From the NCBI RefSeq assembly GCF_001625215.2, contig NC_030381.2, positions 35,710,689 through 35,774,688 of the forward strand: 64,000 bases of DNA, written 5' to 3'. Below, piece after piece: positions 24,701-37,416 of this stretch (its first letter is position 1; every line of letters begins with the position of its first letter). The translations under genes and the position numbers were made by a program. The stretch comes from Daucus carota subsp. sativus. Lineage: Eukaryota > Streptophyta > Magnoliopsida > Apiales > Apiaceae. Below the pieces are notes generated by a model that was not told where the DNA came from, ran no database searches, and saw only the letters and a program-made list of their open reading frames with translations.

Positions 24701-27700
24701 TTCTTGCTGGAATCATGAACAAAAGCACGTACATGACCCAAGTTTTTTTAATTAGTGACAAGTTATCTACATTATTAACGACATGTTATAAGCGCACATC
24801 ATAGTAGGACATACCAGTAATCCATCTTTCTGCGAGAAGAGCTTAAGCTATTAAGTCAGTAAATAGATGTCCACATTATGCCTCTTCACAAATTTATAGA
24901 AAAGGATGTGTTTGAAAAATTCAAACTAGGTTGTGAAAGAAGCATCACATAGTCACTAATCAGCATGCTTAAATTGGATACTACAGTATTTTCTTCTCTA
25001 TAGTTCCTAATTTTAGCTACAGTTCAATTGCTTGCAATAAAAAAATACATGATAATCTGGAATCTTGCTAGGTTGGTGTGTAACTTGGCGTCTATGTTTT
25101 TCAGGATGTTGCCATCAAAGTATTTTCTAAGCAAGAATATTCAGATGATGTCATATTTGCTTTCAGAGAAGAGGTGACTCTTCTAAGTCCTCGCACCAAA
25201 TTAAATTATTGTTTGATTTACTGTTGTTATTATCAGAAAAATGCGGCGTTCAATGTACAAATATGCTTGGGTCAGTCTTATAGACATGATTACAAATATT
25301 GGTTTGCATGCACCACCACTAAGATGTAGACATAATATGTTAAATTGTACATGTATTTTTAAATGGTAGGACATGAGCAAAATCGGGGCAATTTGCTTTC
25401 AGTAGATGGCTGGACCTAGTTTAACTAATGAACACTTGAGCTGTAATTTAGGAATATATTAGTAATATTTTAAAATGAAAGGATAAATTGAAAGTGAATA
25501 AATTCATATGAGGTAAGTGACACACGAGGAACTCGCATGAGCGCACACATTACTTATGTAGTCTTTGTTCTTTCTGTCCCAGTCTCCTAGTAGCTGTTTG
25601 CATCGAATATAAAAACTTACCAATTTCTAATGTTAAAAAAATTGTAGACATGCATAAGTTATTATTACTGTTACTTTAATTAATTTAGTATTTTTAATAT
25701 CATCATCATCATCATCATTGGTCTGGGTCTAATAATATGATCTGAGAATAAGTTAAAATATAATAAATGAAACGGTTGATAAGGAGCTGAAAATATTATG
25801 ATTTAACTTGGTAGTTCTTACATACGGGTGAAAGCCTCCTCTTGGAGTGGAAGTCTGTGTGGTGCCTGGTTATAACTCTTAAATATTTATCTACAGGAAT
25901 GTCCTGAGATTTTTTTCATATCCTTAATTATCATATAGATGATCATTTATATCGAAATTTAATTGTTCAAAGTAATTATTTCATTTTCTTTGAAAAAGGA
26001 TTCCTGCATTATACTGATATTTGGTTCTGATATTAGAGGTTTATACTTTGTTTGCTTGAAGGTTGCTCTCATGAAAAGGCTTCGACATCCAAACATTTTG
26101 CTTTTTATGGGTGCTGTGTCTTCACCTGAGCGGCTCTGCATTGTGACAGAGTTCCTTCCTCGGTTTCATTCTACAACCCCTTGTGAATACTTTACTGTTG
26201 CAAGCAAATTCCCATATTAATTGCCTGTAGAGTAATATCTGTATTTGCATATTTCTTAGTCTTCTCATGTCCTTTTGATTGTAATAGTGATAAGCAAGTC
26301 TAGAAAATTAATATTGTCCCTTTAAAAGGTGAAACCATGGAAACAACAAACAAATTAGATGTAAAGGGTGGTCAACCACTCCTCACAAGCCTAATAAGTA
26401 CACTACATTGTGATGGAGAAAGATAATCGCTTTATATAGAGTTCTTTATAGTAATATAGCAGATTTTTGTTTTACTTTCTGTCCTATTTGTGGTTTTGCA
26501 GTGGAAGTTTGTTTAGATTGCTACAAAAAGGCACTTCACAGAAAAGTGCTTCACGATTAGACTGGAGACGGCGTGTGCATATGGCCTTGGATATAGTAAG
26601 ATTCATTCAGTATACTTGTATATATTTGTAGTAAGAAGAACATATACATTCACATGTATTAATCTGATTTTCTCTTCCTACCAACTATTTCTCTGGATTA
26701 AGTCCAGGTGTTGCTGATACTTTCTTCTCAATCCCTTCTCCTTCTTCCATAATTTGAAATTGGAAGAATATCTTGCTGATTAAAAGCTATGTTATTCTAC
26801 AGATATGTATCTTATAGGAACTTATCGTGCACTATTTTTATCTTACCCATATATAGGCAAGAGGAATGAATTATCTTCATCACTGCAGCCCACCTATTGT
26901 TCATCGGGATTTAAAGTCCTCAAATCTTCTTGTTGACAAGAGCTGGAATGTGAAGGTCTTCATCGTCACTTCTTGTTTCTTGTTGGGTTCTCTTCATATT
27001 TCATTTTAATATCTTATTTGCTTTATCTTCCTTGTGAAATATATAAATTGTGTTGGCTAATATAAATTTTTTTCTAATTTATTAAGCTGAATAGGTTGGT
27101 GATTTCGGTTTGTCGCGTCTCAAGTATGGTCAATTTTTGGAGACAATAACAGGAAAAGGAACGGTATATTATCGGTGCTGATAATTTGATCTTTAAGGTG
27201 TAAAAAAAGGTTCTTTATTACAAGGTTCTTTTTTTTTTTTTGTGTAGCCTCAATGGATGGCTCCAGAAGTTCTTCGCAATGAACCATCTGATGAGAAGTA
27301 CGTCTTCAGAATTATTGCTTTCGCATTGATTATTGGACAAAGCTTATAATTCTAGTAGGTGTTGTTGGTAATTTCAGGTCCGATGTTTACAGCTATGGGG
27401 TTGTATTATGGGAACTTGCCACGGAGAAGATCCCCTGGGATCATCTTAACTCCATGCAGGTATTGTTTACTGTTGATATCTTTACTTTGACGATAGAACA
27501 AAAAAAATCGCGAAATATGAGCTAAATTTGATAAGGTGGGGGCCAAAAGCAGGGCATTTATTTTGGCTGATATCTTGGGTAAGTAGAAAGATATATACAG
27601 TGTGTGGAAAGGACTTAAGGACCTGAAGATATTGTAATTTTGTTGGCAAAATACCTCAGGTGACTTCAGTATTAGGTAGTACAGAATGTTGAAGTCACAG

Positions 27701-28476
27701 TGAAGAACTTGATTGGTCCAGTTAAGGTGGTTCTATATGACTTGAGACACATTCAAAGTTATGTAGGGTACACATATTCCAGACAAAAGATTAGTAGATA
27801 TTTATTCTTGAAAAGCTCGACCCTTGCGAACAAAAAACTGGCAGTTTTGTAGAAAAAGAGAAGAGGTCAATATATTAGTGTGAAGACATGTCAAAGTGAA
27901 TCCGGGATTAACCTTAGTGGCTTAGTACTGGTAAGCAACAAAATAATTGAAACGTTTAGCAAGATGCGAGGTAAAAACAGTTTTAACTTGTCTGGTTAGC
28001 ATGCGTGGCAAATAATGTTTATGCTTTCAGGTGATTGGAGCAGTAGGGTTTATGAACCAGCGGCTGGAGATCCCAAATGATGTGGATGCACGCTGGGCTT
28101 CCCTGATTGAGAGCTGCTTCCAAAGGTTCTTAACTTGATTAAGATTCCTCCTGTTTTGCTTAAATTCTTTAAATAGTACTAGCTTTGCATAATAATGATT
28201 TAATCTCGTATAGAACTGTGATTTAATATCGTATAGAACTGCTCATGCTTGGCACAGGTCTAAGGGACAATAATTATGTGATTAATAGAATTTTTTATTA
28301 AATTTTATGTAATATAACTGTTTTCATATGTGCATTGAGCTGACCTGAATTGTCATGACAGCGAACCCAAAGACCGGCCAACATTTCAAGAGTTGTTGGA
28401 AAGGCTAAAAGATCTGCAGCGACAGTACGCCATTCAATTTAAGCAGAACACATCAATGCAGGACATACCACCCTGA
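21793..28476 (+). CDS. PAS domain-containing Raf-like MAPKKK (CTR1-like kinase)
   Basis: Putative serine/threonine kinase of the plant Raf-like family with an N-terminal PAS sensor, resembling the Arabidopsis B-type PAS-Raf group. Thirteen exons: 21793-22172, 22677-23097, 23177-23846, 24629-24669, 25105-25173, 26062-26162, 26502-26595, 26857-26955, 27095-27163, 27248-27297, 27378-27459, 28031-28125, 28362-28476. They total 2286 nt (761 aa), all phases matching. Residues ~2-33 look like a coiled coil. PAS spans ~105-230 ([36 protein letters not shown]). A Ser-rich linker follows. The kinase (~481-735) has [15 protein letters not shown] (K509), HRDLKSSN (D610), DFG (D628), PQWMAPEV and [14 protein letters not shown], so it looks catalytically competent. 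Intron 3 holds a MITE (24154-24498). The biological signal is unknown; relatives act in ABA, ethylene or osmotic signalling. Confidence 0.95.
24154..24498. mobile_element. Tourist-like MITE (PIF/Harbinger type), 345 bp
   Basis: The element starts GAGCATCTCCAATAGGCTCTT and ends AGAGCCTATTGGAGATGCTC, near-perfect inverted repeats of about 20 bp. TTA lies directly on both sides (24151-24153 and 24499-24501), the 3-bp target duplication of Harbinger-type elements. It sits in intron 3 of the PAS-Raf kinase gene and shares its tip with the element at 43522-43916. Confidence 0.9.
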
Positions 28477-29464
28477 TAGAGTGCTGCACATAATCCATTA
28501 CTGATTATGACCAAGGGGCAATTTTCATGCCAGCATCAACAATCATGTCTTTTCCGGAACGGAGCTGCCGGATCATCACAACAAGTTAGTTGGTTTGCAG
28601 AGTTCGTGAAGTAAGAATCAATATTTATGAGAGTGGTCGGAAACTTCTTGTGCGTTTTACACTTCAACATCTACTGCTAGGCATGCCGAGGGGCTTAATT
28701 TGGATTTGCATGTTATGCGATAGAAACAAATGTCTTTTACACCACATGTTATTGATATGTAGTTGTAATTGATCTCAAAAGGTTTTTGCTTGTTTTTTTC
28801 AGCATTATTAGCTTTGTGGTGATTCAGAATACATTTCAAAGTAATAGGAAGGTGACAACTTTAATCTTAAACACACTTCGTGCCCTCCCGCAGCTTTTTT
28901 CCCTTTCTCCGCGCAGTATATAGAAGTTTGGGGATCAGTCAAGCTTATATCAGAATGCGTTCCTATTGTCCTAGGCAACATTAATATGCTATTTTGCGAT
29001 TACTTGCAGGCAGAGCAGTAGACTCAAACTTATCGAGCCTATGCGATAAACCTATTTTGAGCTTATAAGCGTATCCAATGTATATATAAATCAAAGTTCT
29101 TTTCTTTTCATCGACCAGAGATTCAATTTCTTGAACACTAAACTCGTTAAGGCTCAACTTAGCTCTAGGAAAAAGTTGGAACTTTATAAAAGCGGATCAA
29201 TAATTGTTCCCAAATATGTTTGCATGCACGAAGGCTCGAGAGCTGATCAATTTCGGTCCATGTATCTCGTGACATCTTGTGATACCGAAATTTACCAACC
29301 CTTGCGACGTATTGTTACTACATTACATGCTTATATCTTCGTGAGGATAACTAATTATCATATGGTTTAGAGCTGCAAATCAAATCCATTTGTCCTTCCG
29401 AGTCTGCGTGATTTCTGAGTTCTATTTTTCTGGCAAGCGAAGCGTGAAAGAAGATAATGCAGAT
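28477..29464. other. 3' flanks between two convergent genes
   Basis: This is the 3' UTR of the kinase gene (+) followed by the 3' side of the pectinesterase gene (-). Short ORFs here lack any recognisable family pattern. Nothing else was recognised. Confidence 0.5.
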
Positions 29465-31244
29465 TTAAGACCAAGCAGGCAACCAGTCCTTGCCTTTGAT
29501 GAAATCTATGGAAAGAAAGGGGGCGACTTCTTTATCGTTTAGTTGTTTAGCCCATTTTGCTCTCTTTGTTGTTGGTGCTCCTGGTCCGTAGCACTTGTAC
29601 TCTGCCTGGTATAAGTTTCTGTTTTCATATTTACAAACAGTATTTTCATTAAAAACCCGAGACCAAGATTGTGTTTGTAAAAAGAAAAGACGTTTCAAAT
29701 TAGTAGTCCGGCCTGACTTTTGAACGTTTTCAACTATTTTTATTAAACAAAAGCCGGACATGACTACTAGTATTTTGAAACGGAGAGAGTAATAAATGAC
29801 GTCGAAGTACTTACTCAGTGCTGCCATCCTCATATCTCCAAAGGCTCCAGCCTTCGGGAACAATGGTATTTGAAATATAAGTTTTTACGAACACAACTCG
29901 GGAAAACGCTCCTTTCGCTCTTCCCAGATATACTTCTCCGACTCCATATACTTTCCCATACAAAAACACAAATCCACTGTCTTCATTTGCCGCTGGCCTG
30001 TTCTGTGCTGTTATTGACCCATGGATCTCTACCCTTTTGTCTTCAACCACAAATATCTCACAGTCCTGAATCCAAAAAATGCGAGCCTTTTTCATGAGTC
30101 GATTAAAATCATCATCCAAAATGTGCAGAGAAAGTAAGAAAAAAAGCCCGGGTAGTTTCAAGCTGTTTAATGACCAATTTTCTTAAAACCCCGAGTTTAA
30201 TGAAAAAAGAATTTATAGGTACTCACATGATAAACGGACTGAGCACGACCGAATATAAAATCAATAGAGCCTTGAATGTAACAGGTATCGTAGTAATGCC
30301 TGCCTTTGTAGTCGAACAGTGTGTTATGGGTGCTATGGAATGCGCAATGGTAGAAAGCAACCATGTCCCCTGCCACCATTGCTGCCACCGATTGATTTTG
30401 GGAGGTCATTGCTACGCCAGTGGGAGCATCATTCTACAAATTCCATCACGTCGCAAGTTTTAGAACATTCAGTGTCATTCTAAAACGAAATTCAATAACC
30501 AAATGTTTTTGTCAAGGGTCATTCTTTACTTAGATGGATGATTTTTATTGTCAGAGATTTTTGTGCATGCAAGGATCATCATTATTAATGAGATTGAAGT
30601 CTATACAAAGCCGATAGACATACACTAGAAAATCCGTTTTATCAATCAAGAGAATGAGAATCGAACCTTGATGCTGAGACCAAACACAACAACATGGTGA
30701 GCATTCACTTTTAGAATAGCGGATTCCGTGTTGTCAACCGAGCTCTGAGACCACCTGATCGCTGTTTTTCCTTTACCATTTCCTCTTAAAAATATAAAAG
30801 GCTTCTTTTCTGGTATTGTCACCTTTTCCCTGCAACAAATGCATCAACATTGTCTGCATTACACACATTGTCTCTCATCACTAATCCATAAAACTACATT
30901 ACCACCTCTACACGAAAAACGGCTATTTTCAACAAACAATTTTTTTTTCATCAATACCTGTAAACACCTTGCCTAACATGGATTATGACCCAATTAGTAT
31001 TCCCATCAGGGACCGAATCAATTGCGGCTTGAATCGACTTGAACCCGTCTGTTCCTTCCAGAGCAACCTTAATTGTGCGATTGGTGTTAATCTTTTGTGT
31101 CAGGACAGAAGCGTCAACAATGTTTGGTTTCGGAGGTGGCGAGCCAGCGACAACATCGAATGATGAAATGAATGTTATAGCAAGAAGAAAATATAATGTT
31201 CTACTAATTAAAGATTTATCTTGAAGACAAGAAGAAGAAGACAT
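29465..31244 (-). CDS. Secreted pectinesterase-family protein, catalytic residues altered
   Basis: Cell-wall protein of carbohydrate esterase family 8 (pectin methylesterase), type without an N-terminal inhibitor domain. Exons on the minus strand: 31244-30958, 30829-30667, 30433-30227, 30065-29815, 29618-29465; 1062 nt, 353 aa, phases consistent. The start MSSSSCLQDK precedes a hydrophobic signal (LYFLLAITFISSF); an in-frame ATG at 31310 is also possible. Conserved pieces: GVYREKV, MTSQNQSVAAMV, DYKGRHYY, CYIQGSIDFIFGRA and VYLGRAKGAFSRVVF. Against carrot PME numbering, Q113 (Q164 here), D157 (D208) and R225 (R268) are kept. The canonical QDTL is HNTL, so the Q135 and acid/base D136 positions are H186 and N187, and W227 is K270. 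I recall a plant subclade with these changes, so this may be a lineage trait and not decay. The reading frame is intact. Confidence 0.92.
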
Positions 31245-33249
31245 TTTGTTTGTAGGGGGAAGATGAAATTGGTTAAAATGCTGCATGTGAATATGGAATG
31301 ACAAGGCCATTCAATGAAACTGAGGTTGAATTTTTTGTTTTGTTCTTGTTTTTTAGTTGTTGCACAAGATTAGGGCTGGAGTTTCTGGCAAGAGTGGCAT
31401 TTTCAGACAACTTAGGACTTCCATTAATAATTGTGAGGTTGTCATGACGTCTCACTTTTATTTTTAACTTGTCATCTCCTTTTTTATATCTTTGTCTAAG
31501 TTGGGGTTCAAATTTCCTTAATTTTTTTAAAAACAGATAGAAAATTGGCCATATTAAAGAGGAGTCTTGTTGCATGCAGCCATGTAAACTTGTCGTAAGA
31601 AATGTTGTTAATATCTAATACTCCTAATATAAGATCATTTTGAGCTGCCCACAAATTTTGTTTGTGAATAATGAGTTTGTTCAGTTGGTTGACTTGAATA
31701 AACGACAATCTAGTACAAAAGGATGCATTCTCATAGCAATGTCAGATGGGTGCGGAAACATAAAATGTTTAATGTATTAATATAATTAAGTTTATATGAA
31801 AGATAGACGTAGCACTCAATATTTGAATTATTAAAAATAAAAAACATTATCATTCTCAAATATTAATATCGTCATGTTACAACGCATTCTCCATTTTATA
31901 ATTCTCAAGCAAAAACAAGAGTTTCGCAATTAGCGTCATTATAGATGTTTAGAAGCGACGAACCATTGTGTAATGTGTATATTTTTTAGACCATATGATT
32001 GTACTTGTTTTAAATCTCTAAATTCTTCACAGCTTTCCAATGATTTATAGATGAGAAGCGTACATGAACTGATATAGTCAGATTAAATTGCATGATGTCA
32101 AGTCGATGAAAGAAATGTACAATGTACTATAATTTGCCGATCACTTGATGATATGCCTTAGAATCAGTTGTAGGAGCACCATCTCGTGTTGTCTAAGAGC
32201 TAAAAAATTGTTCATATATAAGTGTTGAAATACTTTTGCTTTCATTCATCTTTTGAGAATATTAGAGATTTGCATTGATTGTGAGAGAATTAATCCATCT
32301 TAACAAGGTATTACTTCAACATTTAAAAGTATCGGAGAAAATCTGGATCTTTAATAATAAAATTTAAGCAGTAGGTAAGGATCTTTATACATGTAAGCGT
32401 CATTATTATCAATGAAATTCAAGTCTAAGACAAATCTATCGCATAATCAAAAAATGATTGTTAAGTGTGGTGATTGTTAAGTGTGTTATCATCATGACCA
32501 CACGGAAATCCAGTAATAATGTTGAGACTCCCCAGGATGCACGCATGTTAGCATGTTCCACTTAAATTGTCTTTAAACACTCTGGTTAAGCTGTATATAT
32601 ATGGGTCCTGCATGGCGGATTTCTAAAACTGCGTTATTACTCGCAGCAAGATCAGCCGAGATATACAGCGTTGTACTGATGGAGTATTTTGTATGCATGG
32701 GGAATATACTATTGTCAATACACAATGCATGGGGAATGATCGATAAATCAAGTCGCTGAATATACATCAATGCTGATAAAATACTACTCTACTACTACTA
32801 AGTTGCGAAGAGCGGCGGGCTTCACGGCATGTTACCGATTAACGAGCTACGTGTTGTGTGAATCCATCGGAGCATCTGCGTGGGGTGAACTACAAGTCTA
32901 CAATGATATAAATTTTTTGATAATTATTAAACTAATTGATAGTACCTGCTACCATAAATACCCACTAACGACCATCTAAGCAATGGATCACGAGAACTAT
33001 GCCCGTCACCCGGTGACATGACGAGAACGCTTGAGAGCATGTGCCTATTAGCAACGGATGTTATGTTACAGCAGGTATCAATATGTACTATAAATAGATA
33101 TGAATCACTACACACCAACACAAACAATACTGTGGACTACAAGATAAGTATCTGCTTTTTACTATTGTAAGATTTGCACAAAACAGAGTAAATTAAACGA
33201 TCAAGTCACACATACTCTTTTGACAATATTCATGATCATGGCAAAAAAA
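31245..33249. other. Intergenic, upstream of the pectinesterase gene
   Basis: The first few hundred bases are the putative promoter and leader of the minus-strand pectinesterase gene. Beyond that no coding pattern is recognised. Short ORFs are scattered and unlike any family I know. Confidence 0.4.
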
Positions 33250-33870
33250 TTCCTAAAACACATCCTAAGTATCTTATTCTCGTCCAACTCACTATACTAA
33301 GTTTAAGGAGTGGGGGGCAATGGTAGTACCCCGCTTCTGCACGGTCTTTTACCTGTCTCCGCAGAATTAACCTCTAAAACACTCCATCAGTATCTTATAC
33401 TCCTCCAACTCACTAAAGTAAGTTCAAGGAGTGGGGGGCAATGATAGTCACCGCTTTACACTCCCCGTTGTCATCAATCAGGCCTCCCCGCAGACAGCCA
33501 AGAAGCCAACAGACAACGAGTGTTCCCGTCATCCAGCAGCAAGGATCTCCTATAAATAAGAGACTTTGGTGAGAGGTCGAGGGAAGTTGATCTTCACTAA
33601 CAACATTTTATCATAAGTTGGTAAAGGGACATCCAACTGATTATCACATCAGAGGGGCTTGACGGCCACCACCCCCGATCGAGTTTTGTTTTGCAAGACT
33701 CCCTCCCGGTTCTTTCCACCACTTCTCGGCGTCAAGACATTGAAGTCAAGGTCAACAAAAGGAGACGATTTTGGCCTTATCACTAATATTACCCAAATCC
33801 CGGCGACGATCATATTTCCTGTCGAGGATGGGAGTGTTGGGAATTTATCCCACATTCATGGTGGAAGTCT
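33250..33870 (+). mobile_element. Gypsy-type LTR remnant (tentative)
   Basis: Two direct copies of a ~75-bp segment (about 33255-33330 and 33376-33450) each end in a polypurine-like AAGGAGTGGGGGGCAATG. Downstream are a TATA-like CTATAAATAAGAGAC at about 33551 and a segment, TCAGAGGGGCTTGACGGCC, that resembles the R/U5 part of Gypsy (Tat/Retand) LTRs as I remember them. No gag-pol coding sequence and no paired LTR are present. The limits are approximate. Confidence 0.4.
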
Positions 33871-34673
33871 GGAAGGGATACATGATACTACGTTTGTTTT
33901 TTTTCCCTATGACATTTTTAACTTGGGCATATAATTTTAGATGGAGTAGTATTACGTGCTCATTTGTGTACATAAAATTTGTATATAACGACATAGTTGG
34001 TGGGTTTTAATTGGGGTTGTTGGTGTAAATGCTGGGTTATTCCAATTAAAATTAACCACATGTCATTAAGTACATGTTTTTGTATACAATTATGTGCACC
34101 AAACATTTACTTTTAGATGGGTTGACCGAAAATATTATTTTTAATTGATTTTTTTATAAAATTAAAATTTTGATTTGGATTTTTTTTTAAAAACATATAT
34201 TTTTAACTACACAATCAAAACACTTAAAATTGTGTGTTAAAAGTCAAACGTCATATATTAAAAAACAGATAGGGTTATGTAGCAGGTGTCCAAAAATAGA
34301 TTTGTATAGTTGTCTCAATTTACTGTATTACTCCTTTCGTCGCCCTGAATTGCATACAATAGTGGAGGGTACACGACACGTATTCTAATACTCTTGTAAA
34401 TTATAATTTTATAAATTATATTTAAGATTTTCTTGTTCTGAATTAAAATTTAATATTAAAGATTTTAGTTAGAATTTTTTTATAAAAAATAAGTTACAAA
34501 AATATTTTATAAAAACATTAAAATGTGTGTCGAACAATGAAAAAAAACATATAATTATGAACCTGACAAAAGGAATGGATGATATTGTTTAAATATACAG
34601 TCAGTTATAAAATCAAATATTCGGATATGAAAAGGACAATTATTCACGAACAAACTTTTTTCTTTAAAAGATA
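33871..34673. other. AT-rich intergenic DNA
   Basis: No gene is recognised. A degenerate Stowaway-like tip (TACTCCTTTCGTCGCC at about 34330) is present, but its partner could not be placed convincingly. Confidence 0.4.
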
Positions 34674-34882
34674 CTCCCTGCATTCTGAAATATTAATTAT
34701 TTTGATTTTTTACATGTAATTTACGATGAAAAGAATATATTTTACAAATTATTTTTTCAAAATTTTTCTAAACAAAAATATAGATATAAGAAAATACAAC
34801 ATATTATAATTTTTTATATATTTAATTACGCAAAAAAAAATGTCAATACTTATTACACGAGAATATACGAGAATACAGGGAG
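34674..34882. mobile_element. Stowaway-like MITE, 209 bp
   Basis: The element begins CTCCCTGCATTCTGAAATAT and ends ATACGAGAATACAGGGAG, forming inverted repeats. TA lies on each side (34672-34673 and 34883-34884). The interior is AT-rich with no coding capacity. It belongs to a different subfamily from the elements at 5218 and 60748. Confidence 0.8.
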
Positions 34883-35460
34883 TACGATGCCCGAAGGAAT
34901 ACTGGTACGTTATTATTTGGTTGTTTTTTTTTTGTCAGGTACGATATTATATGGTTGACTTCACATTAAACAGTTGAGCATGAACCGGAAACGTGAATCT
35001 AAGAGCTCTTGGGTGCATGACATTAAAGCTCAAACTCCTAACCATAACCTACTCCTTCCACATTGATGAAGCCAGCAATGTGCGGATCGAATTATATGTT
35101 CACTCACCACCACAAACTTATACAGTTATGCTACATACAATTATCATACTCACAATGTGTAATCATGTAGTACAGTATGCCTGTATAATATTTCATTTAT
35201 TTCGAATCTTTTCCAACAGCATTTGTGCAACAATATTCAAATATGAAAATAGTATTTGTTCAGTTTCACCCTGACTTCCTCTGTTTGATCAGAATGCTAA
35301 TATTGGCAAGTAGAAAACATCTATGAATGTAAAGAAAATATATGAATGTAAGAATGTTTTATATAATTAAAAAAAGTAATGTGTGTATAGGATATAATGG
35401 TATTACGAAAAACATATATCTCATGTAGGCTAGTGATAAAACACAAACCAAATTTTAAAT
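34883..35460. other. Intergenic, nothing recognised
   Basis: AT-rich sequence with one short ORF (34993-35274) lacking any family pattern or splice context. No repeat could be delimited. Confidence 0.35.
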
Positions 35461-35830
35461 ACAAATTAAAAACCAGTTTCAAAATCATTATTTACAACTA
35501 CAAAAATCACTAGTTTCTACTGTATTAATCACTGTTTTATAAAGTAAAATTTGTAATTTTTATTTTTCATATTTAAGAAAATATACTTATCTTAACTACT
35601 AGTTGTCAATTATAAATTATTATTGATCAACTATGATAATAAGAAGTCCATCATGATAGTAGTAAGTGATGAGAGGAGGTGTGTGATTGTGATAAATAGT
35701 CGCTAATTGTGATAAATTATGATAACAAGCGGCGGTGGCTATTAGTGAAGGTAGCCGGTGGTGCACAGTCATAAACAAGCGTTGGTAATTGTGGCTGGAG
35801 GTCACTTATTATGATACGAGTGATTATGAT
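35461..35830 (+). repeat. Dispersed repeat, copy 1
   Basis: Contains TTTTTATTTTTCATATTTAAG, AAAATATACTTATC, AAGTGATGAGAGGAGGTG and GTGATAAATAGTCG in order. The complement of 56880-57250 shows the same order of motifs (TTTTTATTTTTCGATAATTGAG, GACAAGATGAGGTGCATG, GTGGTAAATAGTCA). They look like two old, diverged copies in opposite orientation. The class is not known. Confidence 0.5.
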
Positions 35831-35846
35831 GATTATATAGGTTGTA

Positions 35847-36311
35847 TATATATATAGGGGAGGGTTCTGGTACAAACTTACAAACTTACAAACTTTTTTT
35901 GTTCAACATATATATAACTTGAGTTCAACATTTTTTTAACATATTTTGTTGAACATCGATTAAAATAGTAGTGGAAAAGTACATAAACCAATTTTTAAAT
36001 GTAAGAACTAAGGTAAACATGTTATATAATTAATATATATGTTTCTAGACCCTACCCAAACCTAGAGGTATAGTTTAAACATCTTTTTAGATATATTCAA
36101 CACAATGATAATTACTGTTCAACACCCGATGTTGAACCCCGGTTATAAATGTGTTGAAAACGCGATATATTTATGCGTTATTTTTAAAAATTGTGATGTT
36201 TTTTGAAAAATTTTCATCATGGATACTTTATATAACTAAGGATTAACACGATGGGAGAATAAAAAAAAGTTTGTAAGTTTGTAACTTAAAAAAGTTTTTA
36301 TTTGATCCTAT

Positions 36312-36314
<3 letters not shown>
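35847..36314. mobile_element. Element inserted in (TA)n, Micron-like, 468 bp
   Basis: The left end is GGGGAGGGTTCTGGTAC, and the right end read in reverse is GGGATAGGATCAAAT. Subterminal ACAAACTTACAAACTTTTTT occurs near both ends in inverted orientation. TA dinucleotide repeats abut both ends (35835-35846 and 36315-36372). The interior repeats GTTCAACA-type motifs. No coding capacity is seen. Confidence 0.65.
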
Positions 36315-36400
<86 letters not shown>

Positions 36401-36432
36401 TGTATGTATGTGTGTGTGTGTGTATGTATATA
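36315..36432. repeat. Compound microsatellite (TA)n(TGTA)n(TG)n
   Basis: About 29 TA units, then about ten TGTA units from ~36373, then a short (TG)n ending near 36425. The tract adjoins the right end of the 35847-36314 element. Confidence 0.95.
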
Positions 36433-37416
36433 TTTATATTCGCGAGATATGCTTTATATAAAGTGACTTATGATGCACAAATTAGTGATTTTTATAATTA
36501 AAAATAACGATAAAAATTGATCGGTGGCAAAGCTTTTTAATTTTTAGTTTATTTGGTTTATATTGAAGTAATACTCTATGTGGCTCAGAATTAGTTCTGC
36601 TTAAACTAAAGTACTAATTTATGAACACTATTTCTGAGTTAGATATATATATATATATTTTTTTGAAACTAGATATTATTGTTAAAGAATTAATAGATGA
36701 ATTAATGATACACAGGATTGTCACATCTTCACTAAAACTCATCAAATTCGATAAAATGCTCGCATGTGCCAGATTTGTGACCCACATCTTACATTTTCAA
36801 TTGAACAATACACTCGCCAAATACCTTACTATATATGTCGTATCACTTTTTTCTAATCGAGTCTGATCCGCAAAAAATAACCGTAGTAAGTTACAACTTA
36901 CAACGATATTTACAGATTATTTGTTGATAAAAAAATTTGAAAATAATGCATTATTGTTCAGCCGATAAAGAAAACTCATGTCATATATGAATTAAACACA
37001 ATGGCGTCAATGCGCTATGATCCGTATCTATCCCAATTCAAAACGAAATAAATCTGATGTGCCCAGGCCGGCATAAACTGTTGAGCACCTTCATATATAC
37101 TCTGACACTTGAATGGCTTTGAAACTACGTGGAAAATGACTTTCGTTTTCCCTTGGATCTTTATTTCTCATAATTTATCAAAAATGATTTGTCGTAATTT
37201 CATAATAAATCATAGAGTACTGTTTTAACCCACCCAGATTTTTTTCATATGAATTTAATTCTGACATTAAATATAAATAACTGCAGCTGCTCTTAATTAG
37301 CTTATTGACTACTAGAGTACTACTTAAAAAGGAGCAAGGACGACCTGAGTATACAGAACAAGAATTAATCAAAAAAGATTTGATTGCACCCAATTGGGAG
37401 TAGTGTCTCATAAAAC
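36433..37416. promoter_or_regulatory. Upstream region of the peroxidase gene
   Basis: AT-rich and non-coding up to the ATG at 37417. The proximal part presumably holds the promoter. I could not fix a TATA box or named motif, and no gene is seen. Confidence 0.35.

Noticed and set aside
33659..33934. 91-codon open frame on the plus strand
   Set aside because: It lies in the tentative LTR remnant, has no recognisable domain, and overlaps equal-sized frames in other phases.
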